From Bradyrhizobium diazoefficiens (lineage in GTDB: Bacteria; Pseudomonadota; Alphaproteobacteria; Rhizobiales; Xanthobacteraceae): 64,000 bases of DNA. The stretch's first letter is position 1; every line of letters starts with the position of its first letter. This document shows, piece by piece, positions 61,377 through 64,000 of this stretch. The stretch is taken from NCBI RefSeq assembly GCF_016616425.1, contig NZ_CP067101.1, forward strand, positions 3,410,001 through 3,474,000. Direction: 5' to 3'. The translations under genes and the position numbers were made by a program. The notes under the pieces are model-generated. The model was not told the origin of the DNA and did not search any database. It worked only from the letters and a program-made list of their open reading frames with translations.

Positions 61377-61952
61377 ATGACAAAGGCACTTGCCGTCAGT
61401 CGCTTCCCTGTCCCTGATCTGGCCGACATGCCGGACGACATCCGGGCCCGTATCGTGGCCGTCCAGGAGAAGTCCGGCTTCATTCCGAACGTTTTTCTCG
61501 TGCTCGCGCACCGGCCGGACGAGTTTCGCGCGTTCTTCGCCTACCATGATGCGCTCATGGACAAACCCGGCAACCTCACCAAGGCCGAGCGGGAAATGAT
61601 CGTGGTTGCCACCAGCAATCTCAATCAATGCCAGTATTGCGTCATCGCGCATGGCGCGATCCTGCGCATCCGCGCGAAGGATCCGCTGATCGCCGATCAG
61701 GTGGCGGTCAACTATCGCAAGGCGGACATCACCGATCGGCAGAAGGCGATGCTCGACTTCGCCGTACGCGTCTCGACGGAGGCCTACAAGGTTTCCGAAT
61801 CTGATTTCGCGACTCTGAAATCGCACGGGTTCACGGAAGAGGACATCTGGGACATTGCCGCGATCTCGGCCTTCTTCGGCCTCTCCAACCGGCTTGCCAA
61901 CGTCACCAGCATGCGTCCGAACCCGGAGTTCTACAACATGGGACGCGGCTGA
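61377..61952 (+). CDS. Uncharacterised peroxidase-related enzyme (AhpD-like, CxxC)
   Basis: The 191-residue all-helical protein of the CMD/AhpD superfamily keeps the redox pair C85-x-x-C88 with H92 (NLNQCQYCVIAHGAIL) and the E70-type acid residue upstream (KAEREMIVVATS). Such proteins are annotated as peroxidase-related enzymes and reduce peroxides with a thiol partner. It starts 77 bases after the TetR gene with GAGGAG upstream, and the acyl-CoA dehydrogenase gene follows after 57 bases. Its inclusion in a CoA-degradation operon could reflect H2O2 produced by the flavin step (inference). Confidence 0.86.
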   Translation: MTKALAVSRFPVPDLADMPDDIRARIVAVQEKSGFIPNVFLVLAHRPDEFRAFFAYHDALMDKPGNLTKAEREMIVVATSNLNQCQYCVIAHGAILRIRAKDPLIADQVAVNYRKADITDRQKAMLDFAVRVSTEAYKVSESDFATLKSHGFTEEDIWDIAAISAFFGLSNRLANVTSMRPNPEFYNMGRG

Positions 61953-62009
61953 CGGGGCTGACGGATCTCATCGCCAAGAACTCTCGTCCGCGCGGAATGG
62001 AGAACGGTC

Positions 62010-63233
62010 ATGGAGCTCTCATCCCAGCAGCTGGCCTTGAAGGAGAGGGCTGCGGCCCTCTCGAACGGGACGATACGCCGACGTGCCGCTGATATCGATC
62101 AGTCGCGCGACTATCCGTGGGACGTCGTCGAGGCGCTGAAGGCCGAGCGCTTCATGGGGATGACCATTCCGCCGGAATATGGCGGCGAGGGCCGGAGCTT
62201 CCTCGACACGGTGTTGGTCATCGAGGAAATCGCCCGCTCATGTACCGTCTCCGCGCGCATCGTGGTCGAGGCCAACATGGGTGCGATCTCGACCGTCATG
62301 GCCTATGGCACCGACGCGCAGAAGAAACGCGCTGCCGATCTCGTTCTCGGCGGCGACAAGCCGGCCATTTGCATCACGGAGCCCGATGCGGGGAGCGATG
62401 CGAGCGGAATGACCACGCGGGCCGACAAACGCGGCAACCGCTACGTGCTCAATGGCAGGAAGCATTGGATCACCGGCGCCGGGGTGTCCCGCCTCCACCT
62501 GATCTTTGCCCGCGTGTTCGAGGAGAGTGGAGAGGAGCTGGGCGTCGGCGGCTTCCTGGCCATCCGCGGCGAGGCCCAGGGGCTCCGCGTCGGCAAGCGC
62601 GAAACGACGATGGGGCTGTGCGGCATGCCCGAGGGCGAGCTCGTCTTCGAGGACCTCGAGATCACGCCGGACATGGTGCTGCTGCCCCCGTCGGGCTTCA
62701 AGCGCGGTTTTGCCGACCTCATCAATGCATACAACAGTCAGCGTGTCGGTGCCGGCACGGTCGCCATGGGCATTGCGGTCGGCGCGCTGGAGCACGCCAT
62801 TGCGTGGGCGAAGACGCGCCAGCAGTTCGGCCGGCCGATCGGCGAATTTCAAGGTCTGCATTGGATGCTCGCCGATATGCAGACGCAATTGACCGCGTCG
62901 CGCCTGATGCTGCACGCTGCGGCTGCTTCACGCGGGCCCGGCGGCAGCGCATTTCCCGAGCCGATGCTTGCGGCTCAGGCGAAGATCTTCGCCTCGGAAG
63001 CCGCAATCAAGATCGTCAACGATGCCCTCCAGGTGTTCGGAGCCCGCGGCTACTCGCGCGACTTTCCGCTCGAACGCATGGCGCGCGATGTCCGCATGTT
63101 CACGATCGGTGGTGGCACGGCCCAGGTGCTGCGCAATCTGGTCGCAAGCAAGGTCCTCGGCTGGAAGCTGCCGCAGACGCGCGACGGCTACGTGTCGTCG
63201 AGGGACGTTAGGGACGTTGCGGAAAAGGACTAG
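62010..63233 (+). CDS. Acyl-CoA dehydrogenase family protein
   Basis: The 407-residue flavoprotein has the N-terminal helical domain, the ICITEPDAGSDASGMTTRA middle motif, YVLNGRKHWITGAGVS, GMPEGELVFEDLEITPDMVL and the C-terminal GARGYSRDFPLERMARDVRM segment. It oxidises an acyl-CoA at C2-C3 with ETF as acceptor. The catalytic glutamate of short/medium-chain enzymes, in the (Y)EGT motif, is replaced: the motif reads IGGGTAQ with Gly368, so the base must come from elsewhere or the reaction may differ. The gene is followed by a CoA-transferase gene after 84 bases. Confidence 0.88.
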   Translation: MELSSQQLALKERAAALSNGTIRRRAADIDQSRDYPWDVVEALKAERFMGMTIPPEYGGEGRSFLDTVLVIEEIARSCTVSARIVVEANMGAISTVMAYGTDAQKKRAADLVLGGDKPAICITEPDAGSDASGMTTRADKRGNRYVLNGRKHWITGAGVSRLHLIFARVFEESGEELGVGGFLAIRGEAQGLRVGKRETTMGLCGMPEGELVFEDLEITPDMVLLPPSGFKRGFADLINAYNSQRVGAGTVAMGIAVGALEHAIAWAKTRQQFGRPIGEFQGLHWMLADMQTQLTASRLMLHAAAASRGPGGSAFPEPMLAAQAKIFASEAAIKIVNDALQVFGARGYSRDFPLERMARDVRMFTIGGGTAQVLRNLVASKVLGWKLPQTRDGYVSSRDVRDVAEKD

Positions 63234-63317
63234 GTCCGTTGCGAGCGGCCGGCGAATCCGGGAGCCGATCATGGTTCGATCGGCATCCTGATTGGGACGC
63301 GAGGGAGAGGTGAAGAG

Positions 63318-64000
63318 ATGACAGACTTCGTAACGCCTCAGGCGATCACGGAAATGATACCGTCTGGGTGCAAGCTTGGTTTGGCGCCGGACGACTACGG
63401 CGCATCGCCCGGATTGGTTCGGATGCTGATCGACCGGGGCATTCGCAATCTCCATGTGGTCTGTGCGCCGATTGGCGGCATGCAGGTCGATATGCTCATC
63501 GGCGCCGGCGCCGTGGCAACGCTGGAGACCAGCGCCGTCAGTCTCGGCGAAGCGGGCGGCGCGCCCTGTTTCAGCCGCGCCGTTCGCGACGGATCCATTC
63601 GGCTCCGCGACGCGACTTGTCCCGCGGTATTCGCCGGCCTGACGGCTGCGGAGAAGGGCGTTCCGTTCGTGCCGATCCGCGGCATCATCGGCAGTGACGT
63701 CCTGGAGAAGCGAGATGACTGGAAGGTGACGTCCAACCCGTTCGACGACGGTGAGAAGATCGTCGTGGTCTCGGCGATCCAGCCCGACATCGCCCTGTTT
63801 CATGCGCCTGAAGCGGATCGGTTCGGCAACGTTCGGCTGGGGCGTCGGCGCGAAGTGATGTTGCTTGCCCATGCGTCGAAGAAGGCCTTCGTGACCGTCG
63901 AGCGCATATCCGAAGGATCGCTGCTCGACGACGAGAGGTTGGCGGCAGGCGTCCTGCCTGCGATCTATGTGAGTGCGGTGGCGCAGTTTGAGAACGGCGG
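63318..64000 (+). CDS. CoA-transferase subunit (class I family), start only
   Basis: The first 227 codons are present; the stop lies beyond the window. The sequence begins MTDFVTPQAITEMIPSGCK and has APDDYGASPGLVRMLIDRGI, HVVCAPIGGMQVDMLIGAGA and FVPIRGIIGSDVLEKRDDWK, followed by the IVVVSAIQPDIALFHAPEAD segment that fits the alpha-type subunit of class I CoA-transferases (GctA/IpdA/AtoD-like). It probably pairs with a beta subunit just outside the window. The ATG is preceded by GGGAGAGGTGAAG. It extends the CoA-ester degradation locus begun by the acyl-CoA dehydrogenase. Confidence 0.82.
   Translation, partial: MTDFVTPQAITEMIPSGCKLGLAPDDYGASPGLVRMLIDRGIRNLHVVCAPIGGMQVDMLIGAGAVATLETSAVSLGEAGGAPCFSRAVRDGSIRLRDATCPAVFAGLTAAEKGVPFVPIRGIIGSDVLEKRDDWKVTSNPFDDGEKIVVVSAIQPDIALFHAPEADRFGNVRLGRRREVMLLAHASKKAFVTVERISEGSLLDDERLAAGVLPAIYVSAVAQFENG

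Overview
The window is high-GC DNA from an alphaproteobacterium, most probably a Bradyrhizobium or close relative. Four observations support this: many proteins resemble Bradyrhizobiaceae families (tandem RND pumps, TAXI-TRAP transport, UgpC-type sugar ABC importers, Tad pilus genes, an IalB-like protein); an iron promoter carries TTTAGAA half-sites like the rhizobial Irr/ICE element; a palindromic repeat with ends GTCATTCCGGGGCGCG is scattered between genes; and genes are packed in short operons on both strands. No phage, insertion sequence, CRISPR or rRNA was seen. There is one tRNA-Gln (CUG) and no integrase beside it. The assignment rests on reading the sequence, not on a database search.

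Layout. 1-5 kb: end of a 4,5-dihydroxyphthalate-decarboxylase-like binding protein with a DUF1932 dehydrogenase, an amino-acid-type binding protein, a frameshifted Baeyer-Villiger monooxygenase remnant, a lytic transglycosylase and small unknowns. 5.5-11 kb: an AcrAB-type RND pump with a divergent TetR regulator and operator-like palindromes. 11-16 kb: guanine deaminase, a tandem ABM-domain membrane protein, RNase Z, the tRNA, a DUF1428 protein and an IalB-family protein. 16-20.4 kb: a second, MdtABC-type RND pump. 21-27 kb: a complete iron-uptake operon (TonB-dependent receptor, PiuC, ExbB, ExbD, TonB). 27-30 kb: site-2 protease, GFA protein and two SDR dehydrogenases.

29-40.6 kb is a sugar or sugar-acid catabolic locus: SDR, IlvD/Edd dehydratase, a LacI regulator, a UgpC-type ABC importer (ATPase, Tat-exported binding protein, two permeases), DenD-like dehydrogenase, KDG kinase and KDPG aldolase. 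Two LacI-type operators flank the regulator gene; one lies inside its own 3' coding end. The chemistry implied is import, oxidation, dehydration to a 2-keto-3-deoxy acid, phosphorylation and aldol cleavage. 40.6-45 kb holds CoA chemistry: a thiolase, a CaiB/BaiF CoA-transferase and a thiolase-fold protein lacking the nucleophilic Cys, overlapping a DUF35 zinc-ribbon/OB-fold partner.

46-55 kb is the most unusual part. A minus-strand run encodes a stand-alone biotin carrier, a TAXI binding protein, a fused TRAP permease and a glutaminase fused to STAS and cyclic-nucleotide-binding domains. It diverges from an IclR regulator whose gene overlaps an acyl-CoA carboxylase carboxyltransferase gene. 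No biotin carboxylase is present. An overlapping IclR-type palindrome sits between the two arms. 55.8-57.3 kb encodes a GlcD/D2HGDH-type flavoprotein. 57.6-60.3 kb carries three TadE/TadG-like genes. 60.6-64 kb starts a CoA-dependent degradation locus (TetR, AhpD-like peroxidase-related protein, acyl-CoA dehydrogenase, CoA-transferase) cut by the window end.

Two very short membrane-protein genes (30 and 33 codons), two gene remnants, several REP-like palindromes and two possible Shine-Dalgarno-sequestering hairpins are also annotated.
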